A stretch of 64,000 nt of DNA from an uncultured bacterium. GTDB taxonomy: Bacteria > Bacillota > Clostridia > UBA1381. The stretch covers positions 1-64,000 of the forward strand of contig CAJMRL010000008.1 in NCBI GenBank assembly GCA_905215805.1, read 5' to 3'. Numbering within the stretch: the first letter of the stretch is position 1; each line of letters opens with the position of its first letter. Below the pieces are notes generated by a model, which was given only the letters and a program-made list of their open reading frames with translations, was not told the origin of the DNA and ran no database searches. Of the stretch, positions 16,187 to 25,900 are shown in pieces. A program made the translations under genes and the position numbers.

Positions 16187-16879
16187 ATGAAATATTCAGC
16201 AGAAGTAGAATCTATGTGTCCTCTCGCTAAGGGCGCATATCACGGACCTGCTCCCATTCCGGAAGAGGGAAAATGGGTACAGGCAAAGGAAATAAAGGAC
16301 ATTTCCGGTCTTACACACGGTGTGGGCTGGTGCGCTCCGCAGCAGGGTACATGTAAGCTTACTCTTAACGTTAAGGAGGGCGTTATCCAGGAGGCTCTCG
16401 TTGAAACTGTAGGCTGCTCCGGCATGACTCATTCGGCTGCTATGGCTTCGGAGATACTCGTTGGAAAGACGATCCTTGAGGCTCTTAATACAGACCTCGT
16501 CTGTGATGCTATAAATACAGCAATGAGAGAGCTTTTCCTCCAGATAGTTTACGGACGTACACAGACTGCATTCTCAGAGGACGGTCTTCCGATAGGCGCC
16601 GGTCTTGAGGATCTGGGCAAGGGTCTGCGTTCACAGGTAGGTACTACATATGCAACTCTCAAAAAGGGACCGAGATACCTTGAGCTTGCGGAAGGCTATA
16701 TCACAAAGATAGCCATTGACGATAATGACACGATCATCGGCTACAAGTTCGTTCACCTCGGCAAGATGATGGAAATGATCCGCAAGGGCATGGACGCTAA
16801 CGAGGCGCTCGAAAAAGCAAGCGGTCAGTACGGCAGAGTTGATGACGCTGTAAAGCTCATCGATCCGAGATGCGAATAA
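16187..16879 (+). CDS. IscU/NifU-like iron-sulfur scaffold family protein
   Basis: The 230-residue protein resembles the N-terminal NifU/IscU scaffold fold: conserved cysteines in CAPQQGTC (about 48-55) and VGCSGMTHS (about 76-84), and helix ASEILVGKTILEAL. It is longer than IscU (about 130) with an extra C-terminal domain containing IDDNDTIIGYKFVHLGKM. Genes of this form occur next to GGGtGRT proteins in anaerobes, as here (19 bases apart, one promoter). An Fe-S-related function is a family inference; no biochemical role is known to me. AAAGGAG precedes the ATG. Confidence 0.8.
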   Translation: MKYSAEVESMCPLAKGAYHGPAPIPEEGKWVQAKEIKDISGLTHGVGWCAPQQGTCKLTLNVKEGVIQEALVETVGCSGMTHSAAMASEILVGKTILEALNTDLVCDAINTAMRELFLQIVYGRTQTAFSEDGLPIGAGLEDLGKGLRSQVGTTYATLKKGPRYLELAEGYITKIAIDDNDTIIGYKFVHLGKMMEMIRKGMDANEALEKASGQYGRVDDAVKLIDPRCE

Positions 16880-16898
16880 TTTGAGGAGGGCGTAAATC

Positions 16899-17900
16899 AT
16901 GGCATTATTTGAAAGTTATGAAAGAAGAATAGATCAGATCAACGCCGAGCTTGCAAAGCACGGTATTTCCTCAATCGAGGAAGCCAAGGCTATATGCGAC
17001 GAAAAGGGCGTTGACGCTTATAATATTACAAAGGGCATTCAGCCTATCTGCTTTGAGAACGCTTGCTGGGCATATACAGTAGGCGCTGCTATAGCTATAA
17101 AGGACGGCGTTAAGACAGCTGCTGAGGCTGCTGAGAAGATCGGCTTGGGACTTCAGTCATTCTGTATCCCGGGTTCGGTTGCTGACGACCGTAAGGTTGG
17201 TTTGGGTCACGGAAACCTTGGCGCAATGCTTCTCCGTGATGAGACAAAATGTTTTGCATTCCTCGCGGGTCACGAGTCATTCGCTGCTGCTGAGGGAGCT
17301 ATAGGTCTTGCTAACAGCGCTAACAAGGCTCGTAAGGAACCGCTCCGCGTTATCCTTAACGGTCTCGGCAAAGACGCTGCCAAGATCATTTCAAGAATCA
17401 ACGGCTTTACATATGTTCAGACAAAGTTCGACTACTACACAGGCAAGCTTGATGTAGTTGAGGAAATTCCATATTCCACAGGCGAGAGAGCAAAGGTTCG
17501 CTGCTACGGCGCTGACGATGTAAGAGAAGGCGTTGCTATCATGCACAAGGAAGGCGTTGACGTTTCTATAACAGGTAACTCAACCAACCCGACAAGATTC
17601 CAGCATCCTGTTGCAGGTACATACAAGAAGGAATGTATCGAGCAGGGTAAGAAGTACTTCTCTGTTGCATCAGGCGGCGGTACAGGAAGAACTCTCCATC
17701 CGGACAACATGGCGGCAGGTCCCGCTTCCTACGGCATGACCGATACAATGGGAAGAATGCACTCTGACGCACAGTTCGCAGGTTCGTCCTCCGTTCCGGC
17801 TCACGTTGAGATGATGGGTCTTATCGGTATGGGCAACAACCCGATGGTAGGCGCTACAGTTGCTGTTGCTGTTGCTGTTGAAGAGGCTATGAATAAATAA
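16899..17900 (+). CDS. GGGtGRT protein
   Basis: The 333-residue protein carries the eponymous GGGTGRTLHPDNMAAGPASYG (about 252-272) and the glycine-rich tail MGLIGMGNNPMVGATVAVAVAVEEA. This is a conserved clostridial family of unknown function. It follows the scaffold-like gene by 19 bases with a GAGGAGGG site, so the two are co-expressed; together they probably form one functional unit. Codon use is strongly biased to GCT and CGT-type codons, which suggests high expression. Confidence 0.88.
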   Translation: MALFESYERRIDQINAELAKHGISSIEEAKAICDEKGVDAYNITKGIQPICFENACWAYTVGAAIAIKDGVKTAAEAAEKIGLGLQSFCIPGSVADDRKVGLGHGNLGAMLLRDETKCFAFLAGHESFAAAEGAIGLANSANKARKEPLRVILNGLGKDAAKIISRINGFTYVQTKFDYYTGKLDVVEEIPYSTGERAKVRCYGADDVREGVAIMHKEGVDVSITGNSTNPTRFQHPVAGTYKKECIEQGKKYFSVASGGGTGRTLHPDNMAAGPASYGMTDTMGRMHSDAQFAGSSSVPAHVEMMGLIGMGNNPMVGATVAVAVAVEEAMNK

Positions 17901-17916
17901 TTTTACGGATTTAATA

Positions 17917-17963
17917 AGAGCCTGAGTCAAAGCTCAATGAGCTTTGACTCAGGCTCTGTTTTA
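17917..17963. terminator. Very long perfect hairpin, bidirectional terminator
   Basis: Twenty perfect base pairs (17917-17936 with 17938-17957) around almost no loop, with T-rich tails on both strands. It separates the convergent GGGtGRT and GH43-type genes. Confidence 0.9.
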
Positions 17964-17967
17964 TTAT

Positions 17968-18891
17968 TTATTCTTCAATCCCAAACTTGTCAATCAATCT
18001 GTCATATTCATCCGCCGTAATGGGCATTACCGTTCCATGCCTGAACAAATCGGGAGTTTCAAACCCATCCTGATGAACAAGCTTTCCTTTGGAAAGATCA
18101 TCGCATAAAAACGCCTGATAACCTCCATCGGAATCAAACGCGTCTATAAGCACGCACCACTTATCCTCTCCGTTGCGTTTGTAAGCCGTCGGTCCCTCAT
18201 ATCCGGTGACTCCGCGCATCGAGAAGTCTTCGATCTCTGTAAATTCACCCTCTGTCTCATCTGATACTTCAAGGAATATTGAAGCTTCGTCATGATTTTT
18301 TGTAAACCTGTAGTATTTTCCGTCCGCATATATCATAGACGTGTCTATGACGCTGAAATCGCGTTCAATATAGAGCTTTGGCTCTGTAAATGCCGTAAAA
18401 TCCTTTGTATGAGCGCTGTATATCCTCTGCTTTTTAAAGCCGTCAAAGCCGCATCTTGACGACCAGTACACAAAATAATCCTGTGTTTTATCATCCCATA
18501 TACATTCCGGCGCCCATGCGCAGCTTGCATCATCGTGAGCTACCTTGACCATGCGCTGCTCGCTCCAGTTTATCAGGTCCTCCGATTCCCATATCATAAT
18601 AGATTTCGAGCCTTCACGCTGACAGCGGTACCAGCCGTCCTTTGTTTCGCCCCATTTGCCGTATATGTATAGGTCTGTCGCTATCAGGAAAAATTTTTTC
18701 CCGTCATGCGAACGGATTATATGCGGATCGCGCACCCCGCCCTCGCCCAGAACGCTTTTTAAGACCGGCTTCCCGCCGTTAAGATTATGCCATTTATATC
18801 CATCTCTGGACACTGCAAAATATACCTGCTCATCGTCCGGTGTTTTCTGAGTTCCCTTAAAATGTGTAAATAAATATCCCGCGTATTCCAT
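17968..18891 (-). CDS. GH43-type five-bladed beta-propeller glycosidase, cytoplasmic
   Basis: The 307-residue protein has no signal peptide and shows the beta-propeller pattern of clan GH-F: VRDPHIIRS (about 52-60), WAPECIWD (about 123-130), IDTSMIYADGKYY (about 166-178) and YEGPTAYKR (about 210-218), which supply the acidic residues expected in GH43 catalysis. GH43 enzymes release alpha-L-arabinose, beta-D-xylose or galactose; a retained fold with a new specificity is possible. Last gene of the operon starting with the heparinase-like gene, so it should act on imported oligosaccharides. A weak AAAGGA precedes the start. Confidence 0.75.
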   Translation of the reverse strand: MEYAGYLFTHFKGTQKTPDDEQVYFAVSRDGYKWHNLNGGKPVLKSVLGEGGVRDPHIIRSHDGKKFFLIATDLYIYGKWGETKDGWYRCQREGSKSIMIWESEDLINWSEQRMVKVAHDDASCAWAPECIWDDKTQDYFVYWSSRCGFDGFKKQRIYSAHTKDFTAFTEPKLYIERDFSVIDTSMIYADGKYYRFTKNHDEASIFLEVSDETEGEFTEIEDFSMRGVTGYEGPTAYKRNGEDKWCVLIDAFDSDGGYQAFLCDDLSKGKLVHQDGFETPDLFRHGTVMPITADEYDRLIDKFGIEE

Positions 18892-18912
18892 TATACTAAA
18901 ATCCTTTCATGA

Positions 18913-21894
18913 TTAATCGAGCGGCTTCATATTTTTATCCCATATAAAAGCCTTTTGGGCGTTAGGCGCGTCAATTTCTATTTCCGTAATTCCCGGCTGT
19001 GCCAAAAATTCCTCCGACACTACGTCTATAAGCGCGCCCGACTCGTCATACTGCGCCGCATACAGAACAACGCTCTTCGCACTGTCCGTATTATTGGTCA
19101 CAACAGACGACGCCTTTCCGTTTGATACCACCGGGCGCGAAGCATGCACATCGATAGCCTTGAGCACAAGCGTGGAATTGCTCTTTACCTGCATTATATT
19201 GCCGCCGCTGTGCCAATAGCCGCCGCTGTAGCCATAGACCGCTCCGGTCATCATATCCATATATGATTTATCTCTGTCAAGTCCGGCGTCCTTTTCAAAA
19301 TCAGACGCTTTAAAATCCCTCGCATTGCCGCTTGAACCGCAGTTATAGCTATTCATTATTACCGTATACTGTCCGTACTGCACTGTCATCAAAGCCTCCA
19401 TGCAGCCGTCCGTACCGGAAACAGCCGTCCAAGTCTCATAACCGTCAGTGGTCATACCGGCATAGCCGTAGCTGTCGTAAACGCCGTTTGACGCATGAAC
19501 GCGGCAGAGATCGTTCGCCATTATCTCCTGCTCCCCGGGACTGTATATCTTATTGCTGTGAGCCGGATTGCGCCAGTTGAGCGCCATATATATTTTCTCA
19601 TCGCCGTCTTTTATAATAACGTTTCTCGCCATTTCGTCAGCCCATGCGTATGAGGATACATCGCCATCGTCCATCAAAAAATCATAATCGTCAATATTTC
19701 TTTCCTGCGCCGCCTTTGTTATTTCATCAAAATATTTATACATATGCGCCGCGTCAATCACGCTGTCCTCAAAATGCACGTTGGATACATCAAGCTCTTT
19801 ACCTCCGGACATAAGCGAGCTTATATCCTTCTGAGTTATATAATTTGAAATAATTTTAAGCGCCGTATCGTTCCCCAGCTCCAATGCGCTGTATATATCT
19901 ATCGGATAGCGCTCCGTACCCGAATAATAGGCGTTCCTGTTAGAGATTATGCCCTCGGTATATTCCTGCGCAAAGAACTCTCCGTTCTCGAGCCGCTTGC
20001 CGGTAAAATAATATTTATCTATCGTGTCATAGACTCTTTCCATGTAAGCTTCATAATCATAGCCGTAATATGTTTTGGCTATCTCCGCAAGCTGCGACAT
20101 CTCTGCAACAGCATTTGAGCCGTAATCACCCGAATATCCGCCCTGAACCGAGCCGAAATTTTCGAGTATCGTACCCTTCGGCGACACCCAGTAGCCTGAG
20201 GTCAGAGGATTTTTCGACACGCCGAAGCAGCGATCGAACACTGCTCCCGCTCCGCTTTTGGATAAAGTCCTGCCGCCGAGCTTCTCAATTGCCTTATCAA
20301 AGCACAGGGCGGCGATAGAATTTGCCATATCCTGATTCGGTGCATGACCGAAGCCGCCGTTTATATCTATAAGATAATCTCTCGCCTTTTCAAGCATTAA
20401 TGTCCATGCCTCGCGGCGCGATATATCCGCCTCGCCGTCCGCATCGCTGTCGATCTTCTCGTCTAATACCGACTCATCAAGAATATCGTAAATATCAAGC
20501 AGGCATTTTCCGGCGTAACGCAGTCCGAAGCCTGTCAGATTATTGCCTGAGGCATTGCCGCGTTCCGGACCGCCTATCCACGTATCCGAGAAAAATCCTC
20601 CGTTTTCTCCCTGCGCCCTGCAAAGAAAATCAATTCCAACCACCGCACGCTCAAGCATCTCCGTTCTTTCTTCCTCGCTCAAGCCAAGCTCATCCGCGTT
20701 ATTATAAGCATAAGCCGCAATATAGAGCATGTTTAGCGGTGTCATATTCTGCCTGAGCATAAAGCTGTCGTTATAATACCTGTTTTTCCACTCCTCCTCG
20801 CTTTGCGGCATATTGCTGCGCCAGTCGGCGCGGGTTATCATGCCCTGCATATATTCCGGAGCCTCGTCGCCGAATATCTGCCACTGCCTAAGAGCGTTTA
20901 TTCCTGAAAGAACCGCCTCCTTGAGCGACTCCTTCTGCTCCTCCATTGCGGCGGAGTCGGATATATCATACAAATTATCGGGATCAGGCACATATCCTCC
21001 GTCAGCGTTTCCGAAGTCCAACGGGTCAAATGCTGCCTCCTGTGTCATATACACATCATATATGCCCCGCGACTGCTCTGTCTGATCCTTTATCAAAACG
21101 CTGCCGTAATCAGACGGACCTCCGGTCGAATACAAACGGAGACTGACCGAGCTTTTCCCGTTCGTATAAATCTGCGGTATTTTATACGTGGCATATACGA
21201 ACCCGCCGTCATACTGAGGGCTTGAGCTTACTCTGTTCAGCTCCACCCAATCGCGCCTGTCCACAACGCCGGCATTGCGGTGAGGCTGCTCAGAATCCGT
21301 TTCATTCATGTTTCCGCTCACCGGATCACATACCCAAAGCATCGTATCGCCGGTATCTCCTCCCCACAATCGCACCGTAAGATAATTCACGCTGTCGGGA
21401 GAACAGCTCAAATTAAGTACCATAGCGCCGTTTTTTGAGAGCGTGCGGTAGGTATATGTATTTCCGTCCACCTCCCGCACCTGAGGCTCTGAAGCATTTA
21501 CATATTCAAATAAATTGCCGTTCTCGCTCTCTGTATTGCCTATATCTATCGTATCGGAAAATTCACCGCTGCCGCTGTAATAATAATCGGGAGCCGGATA
21601 TGACTTTATAAGATAATAGCTTCCGTCAGCCATTATAAGCTTATCTCCTTCGAACCACTGCGGATGAGTGACCTCTCCTTCGGAATTAAGCCATTGCTCT
21701 CCGGAATACGATGCGCCCTCGTCCGATATAGTTGAATCCTTTATATTTTCCGCAAAAAAACCATCTATCACATTTACAGACGTATCTATAACTATCGGAG
21801 AATCCTTCGGGGCTGAAAACGCCTTAGCCGATATGAACGCTATCGCCGCTACAAGCAATATACCTACAGCCGCTATTTTATATATACTTTTCAT
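18913..21894 (-). CDS. Large secreted protein, paralogue A of a three-member putative polysaccharide-degrading family
   Basis: About 993 residues: an N-terminal hydrophobic signal or anchor (about 5-28), a beta-rich domain (about 100-300; YLTVRLWGGDTGDTMLWVCD, SVSLRLYSTGGPSDYG), a helical part (about 325-720) with spaced aromatic and glycine motifs (RAQGENGGFFSDTWIGGPER, GYSGDYGSNAVAEM) resembling an alpha/alpha toroid, and a C-terminal beta domain (IMNSYNCGSSG). The same plan and motifs recur in 38307-42125 and 44363-48385. I do not recognise the family. Its layout is that of toroid-plus-beta polysaccharide lyases, which is structural analogy only. The ATG at 21894 fits the AAGGAG site better than 21900. 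Third gene of the heparinase-like operon. Confidence 0.7.
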   Translation of the reverse strand: MKSIYKIAAVGILLVAAIAFISAKAFSAPKDSPIVIDTSVNVIDGFFAENIKDSTISDEGASYSGEQWLNSEGEVTHPQWFEGDKLIMADGSYYLIKSYPAPDYYYSGSGEFSDTIDIGNTESENGNLFEYVNASEPQVREVDGNTYTYRTLSKNGAMVLNLSCSPDSVNYLTVRLWGGDTGDTMLWVCDPVSGNMNETDSEQPHRNAGVVDRRDWVELNRVSSSPQYDGGFVYATYKIPQIYTNGKSSVSLRLYSTGGPSDYGSVLIKDQTEQSRGIYDVYMTQEAAFDPLDFGNADGGYVPDPDNLYDISDSAAMEEQKESLKEAVLSGINALRQWQIFGDEAPEYMQGMITRADWRSNMPQSEEEWKNRYYNDSFMLRQNMTPLNMLYIAAYAYNNADELGLSEEERTEMLERAVVGIDFLCRAQGENGGFFSDTWIGGPERGNASGNNLTGFGLRYAGKCLLDIYDILDESVLDEKIDSDADGEADISRREAWTLMLEKARDYLIDINGGFGHAPNQDMANSIAALCFDKAIEKLGGRTLSKSGAGAVFDRCFGVSKNPLTSGYWVSPKGTILENFGSVQGGYSGDYGSNAVAEMSQLAEIAKTYYGYDYEAYMERVYDTIDKYYFTGKRLENGEFFAQEYTEGIISNRNAYYSGTERYPIDIYSALELGNDTALKIISNYITQKDISSLMSGGKELDVSNVHFEDSVIDAAHMYKYFDEITKAAQERNIDDYDFLMDDGDVSSYAWADEMARNVIIKDGDEKIYMALNWRNPAHSNKIYSPGEQEIMANDLCRVHASNGVYDSYGYAGMTTDGYETWTAVSGTDGCMEALMTVQYGQYTVIMNSYNCGSSGNARDFKASDFEKDAGLDRDKSYMDMMTGAVYGYSGGYWHSGGNIMQVKSNSTLVLKAIDVHASRPVVSNGKASSVVTNNTDSAKSVVLYAAQYDESGALIDVVSEEFLAQPGITEIEIDAPNAQKAFIWDKNMKPLD

Positions 21895-21909
21895 ACGCAT
21901 ACTCCTTTA

Positions 21910-22974
21910 TCAGCGCATCACTGCCACACTGCTTCTCGGAAGAAGCAGTGTGGCGTGCTGCGCTGAGGCAACATAAGCGTCCGGGTCGCCGTAGGGCGTG
22001 ATAGGCACAGTTATAAAATTGCAGCAGTCAACATACTCCGCCGTCTTATAGAGGTCAATCCCGCGGTTTGAGGTATCCCAAAGATCCGCCAGACCCACAT
22101 TTGAAAGCTGAGAAGCGTCCACGTTAAGAAAATAGCTCCACTGAGCCATATCCGGCATTGTAAATATCTTTTCGTCTATATTATGTATGCGTTTTTGCAT
22201 ATCCTTGAAATATTCGCATAATTCATATATCCGCCATTTCATATTATCCGCCCACATAAGTGCGCACGATGATTTTTTATCAAGCTCCTCCTTTGTATAA
22301 AGCTGCTTATCGGGATACGCGCAGGAGAACCAATAGTCCTCCTTTTGCAGTTCGTCAAATGAGCTAAAGCCTGTATGATATGCCTCGTTGAGCTTAGCTA
22401 TGCTTCCGTAGTTCTTCTCAAGCCACGAAAGATATCTGCTTCTGCCCTCCTCGTCAAAGCTCGGCGCAGCTATAGGATCCCACATAGTGCATGTAGGCAT
22501 CACCTCTTTGCCGTTTATATAAGCCCTTGTCACATCAGAGCCGTATGTGTCAAACAATCCCCTTACATGCTCTATCATAGAATCCTTAGCCTTATCCGAC
22601 CAATATTTATACCATCTTCCGTCCGAGCCGTCCGGAGCTGTCACCGACTCTCCGAATATCGGCGGTGAAAAGCGTATATTGGGATAGAGATTATCGGCGC
22701 ACAGATAAAGAGTGAGAAAATTATAGCTTATGCCGTTTTCAAGGCACTGCTCCATCATATATTCCTGCTGCTCCACATACTGGCTTGCCTCGCCGCCCTT
22801 AAAGCGTTCGCGAAAATCCTCCCATGCCTTTGAATCGAGCTGAACTCCGTTAAAGCCCATTTTTTTCAGACGCTTTATCGAGTCCTTTATAAAGTCCTTA
22901 TCATCAAAAGCGGGTCTGTAAAAATTACCGAACCATATATTAACAAACGGTTCATTCGTTTTCTTATCTATCAT
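21910..22974 (-). CDS. GH42-like TIM-barrel protein, apparently C-terminally shortened
   Basis: The 354-residue protein has no signal peptide. Its start (FVNIWFGNFYRPAF, KKMGFNGVQLDSKAW) and the segment SWLEKNYGSIAKLNEAY fit the GH42 beta-galactosidase A domain. GH42 enzymes are about 650-690 residues; this one stops where the barrel should continue, in LLLPRSSVAVMR, which is encoded by a perfect hairpin (21924-21953). It may be a truncated gene, a deletion scar, or a distinct short family. It overlaps the heparinase-like gene by four bases (ATGA) and is followed 15 bases later by paralogue A. Confidence 0.6.
   Translation of the reverse strand: MIDKKTNEPFVNIWFGNFYRPAFDDKDFIKDSIKRLKKMGFNGVQLDSKAWEDFRERFKGGEASQYVEQQEYMMEQCLENGISYNFLTLYLCADNLYPNIRFSPPIFGESVTAPDGSDGRWYKYWSDKAKDSMIEHVRGLFDTYGSDVTRAYINGKEVMPTCTMWDPIAAPSFDEEGRSRYLSWLEKNYGSIAKLNEAYHTGFSSFDELQKEDYWFSCAYPDKQLYTKEELDKKSSCALMWADNMKWRIYELCEYFKDMQKRIHNIDEKIFTMPDMAQWSYFLNVDASQLSNVGLADLWDTSNRGIDLYKTAEYVDCCNFITVPITPYGDPDAYVASAQHATLLLPRSSVAVMR
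21924..21953. repeat. Perfect 13-bp hairpin in the 3' end of the GH42-like gene
   Basis: CCACACTGCTTCT (21924-21936) and AGAAGCAGTGTGG (21941-21953) with a four-base loop. It codes for the last residues of the GH42-like protein and lies about 30 bases before the next start. There is no T-run, so it is not a standard terminator; an mRNA processing or stability element, or a rearrangement scar, are alternatives. Confidence 0.8.
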
Positions 22975-25900
22975 TGCTCTATTCCCTTTCCCTCCTCTTT
23001 TCTTATGAGCTTATCCTGCTCATATTCCTCAACTCTTACCGAAGCTTCACCGCTTTCAAGTCCGGCGATTTCTATGACCTGGCTTCTTCCGTCATTCAAA
23101 TCCACTCTTATCCTGTCATAGCTCTCGAAGCTTATATCCTTTATCATCTTCTTATCCATATACGGCTCAAGTATGCTTATAAACCTTGCGCCTGCTGCGT
23201 GAGTGCGCTGAGAAATAAATCTTCTTCTTCTCGACTCATCGCCCACCGGATAATCTCCGCCTATATCCGAAACAAAGCTTACCGCATTGAGTCCCGATAT
23301 ATCTATCGTGATAACGCCCTCCCTGGACTTGTCGCATACATCTCCCGGAACGGCTCTCTTATACTCCTTCGCCTGAATCTTTACAGGACCTCCGGCATAA
23401 TCAACGCCCGCTCCGTTTCCGTTGTCTATATTATCGGTAGTGTATTCCATATCCGCAAGATATACCCTCTCGCCGTTTTCCGTTACAAAATACGGATCGC
23501 CCCAGAATATCGTGCGCACTGTTTCCTTTGTTATGCTGTGGTCAATCCTGCCGTCCTCGCATCTGACATGCAGCTTAAGCTCCTTTTTGCCGGAAATATC
23601 CGTCTCGATGTGGTCGCGTCCCAAGATCCACGCTCCGAATTTACCCTCGACAACCGTTTCACCGTCCGCCTCGACCGAATAGAACAGACGCTTTGAAACC
23701 GGATAATATTCCGGGTCGCAGCCTACATACAGTTCAATATCCTCGCCCGACACAAAATACAGATCCGTATTGAGCTTTCCGGGTATATTATGTCCGCTCC
23801 TGAACGGCGTTTGAAGCCATGGAGCTTTTGCGGCGACAGCCTCGTCATATTCATACATAAACGACAGCTTCGTTATGCCTTTTGCGCTGTAACGGTCCAC
23901 ATCTGTTATAAACTGTGCGCTTGAGAGCGGGTCTGTAACCAGCTGCTCCGTATGCTCCAAAGCCGAAAGAGAACCGTTTTCTATGCCCTTAAGCCCCGGC
24001 AGATGATAGATACAGTCATAATCATGCTCTTTTTCGCCCTTTATATAGTCAAAGCAAACCACATAATCATCGGTAAGCACCGCAAGCCTTCTCTGCATAA
24101 CAGGCTCTGTAAAGTCTGTACGCTTTGTATATGGGGGCGGATTTTCCGGGATTGGGACATATCTTCCCTCTATCCATGTTCTGTTTTCAAACGAGCCTTC
24201 ATTGTTCATAACGCGCCAGCCGCCGTAGGGAGGATTCGACCATGGAGCGCAGTTTTCTACCGCGCTTGCCTGAAACAGCTTTCCTGTATGGAAAAGCACC
24301 TGTCTGCCCTCCTGCGGGTCCTGAAGCTTAAGGTCGACAGTGACCATGTTATGATTAATAGAATTCTGAACGAAGAACTTATACATAAAGTTTCCGTAAG
24401 AATACCAGACATTTTCAGGATTAAACAGCGCCTTTCCGAAACGGCTTACGGCATTTAAGGCGCAGCGGTCATAATGTCCGTGAGCGCCGCCGTGGGAGCC
24501 GTATTTAAGGCTTATCTCAAACTGCTCGCTGTCGTCTCTGCCCTCTGCTGCCGAACGGAGAAGCGAAATTCCCCCGTTATCGAAATAGTACGATTTTCTG
24601 TGCGCATCGCTTTCCACATCCGGAAGCTCTGCTGCTCCGTGGAATAAATCCCTGAATGTATTCTCTCCGCCGTTTCTTATAATTCTTGCATACTCCGGCT
24701 TTTTATATATCGCATAAGCAATATCATATCTTGAATCGAACGCCACCGGAGAAGCTCCCTGGAATATCTCCTCGGCGCTGTCGTTAACTCCCTGAACAAC
24801 GCTCCTGTAATTCGCCATTGCCACAAGGCTGTCCCACAGATCCTCTATGCTTCTGTAATTTCTTTTGTTTTCGCCGTAAATATCCCAGCAGAGTCCGTCC
24901 GCGTGCTGGTTTCTGAAATGCACCTTGTTTGAATACTGCGCCGGAACCCACCAGTTCGCTATATTTATTCCCCATGGTCTGAGCGCGACTGTGTATTCGC
25001 TGAACAGTCCCGCCGCCATCTGGTTATAGCCTATCGTGCACTCGCACCACCAGCCGTCGGAATATACGCCTGCCCGCAGATGATCCATAGCTCCGCCCTT
25101 GCCGAAAACAAAGCGTTCTATCCTTTCTCTGTCCTGCAGATCCATAGAGCAGTAAAGCGCTCCCGCAATTTCCGCAAGCGACCAGTTCGATATACCTCCG
25201 TCAGAGAGCGCCCAGTCAAGGAAATCCACAAACAGTCTGAAGGTATAATGTATATCCTCATGCAGCTCGGGTGATATCACGTCCTCGTCATGTATAAGGT
25301 CATACGCCATAGCACAGCTCTTAAAGAACTCACCCTCATGCACCAGCTGCTGGCTGCACGCCTTGCGTCTTTTGGGATATCCGTTCTCTCTGTCGCTCAG
25401 GCGCTTAAGAAACTCAGCCGATTTCTCTGCAAATTCACGTCTTCCGGTAAGCTTCCATGCTATGGCGCTGTTATAGCATTTATGCGCGTTTACGGTCTCA
25501 AACATTCCGTTGTTGACCCAGCCTGCCTCGGGAACCTCCCATTCCTCGGCGCGCTGTATATACATATCCGCAAGCTTTCCTGCCCATTCATAATTTTTCG
25601 CCTTTTCCTTTACCTCGTCCCAGCCCTTTTCGGTATTGGTTATGTAAGGATGCGGCAGATAGCGCACGCTGTAAAATTCAAGCGTCTGACCCTGAGCGCC
25701 GTCGCCGTTGGGGATAACATTGAGCCTATGCTTTTCAAAGCCTCCCTCAACTATCCTCTCGCTCATGACCACCTTCATCGAGCATTCCTTTTCCTCGAAC
25801 GGCTCTAAAATAAGCTCCTTTTCGGTAATATAAGGAGAAAGCACCTCATAGCCTGTTTTTTCGAAGCTGAATGTAACAGCCTGCTTTATATCAAGGCAGT

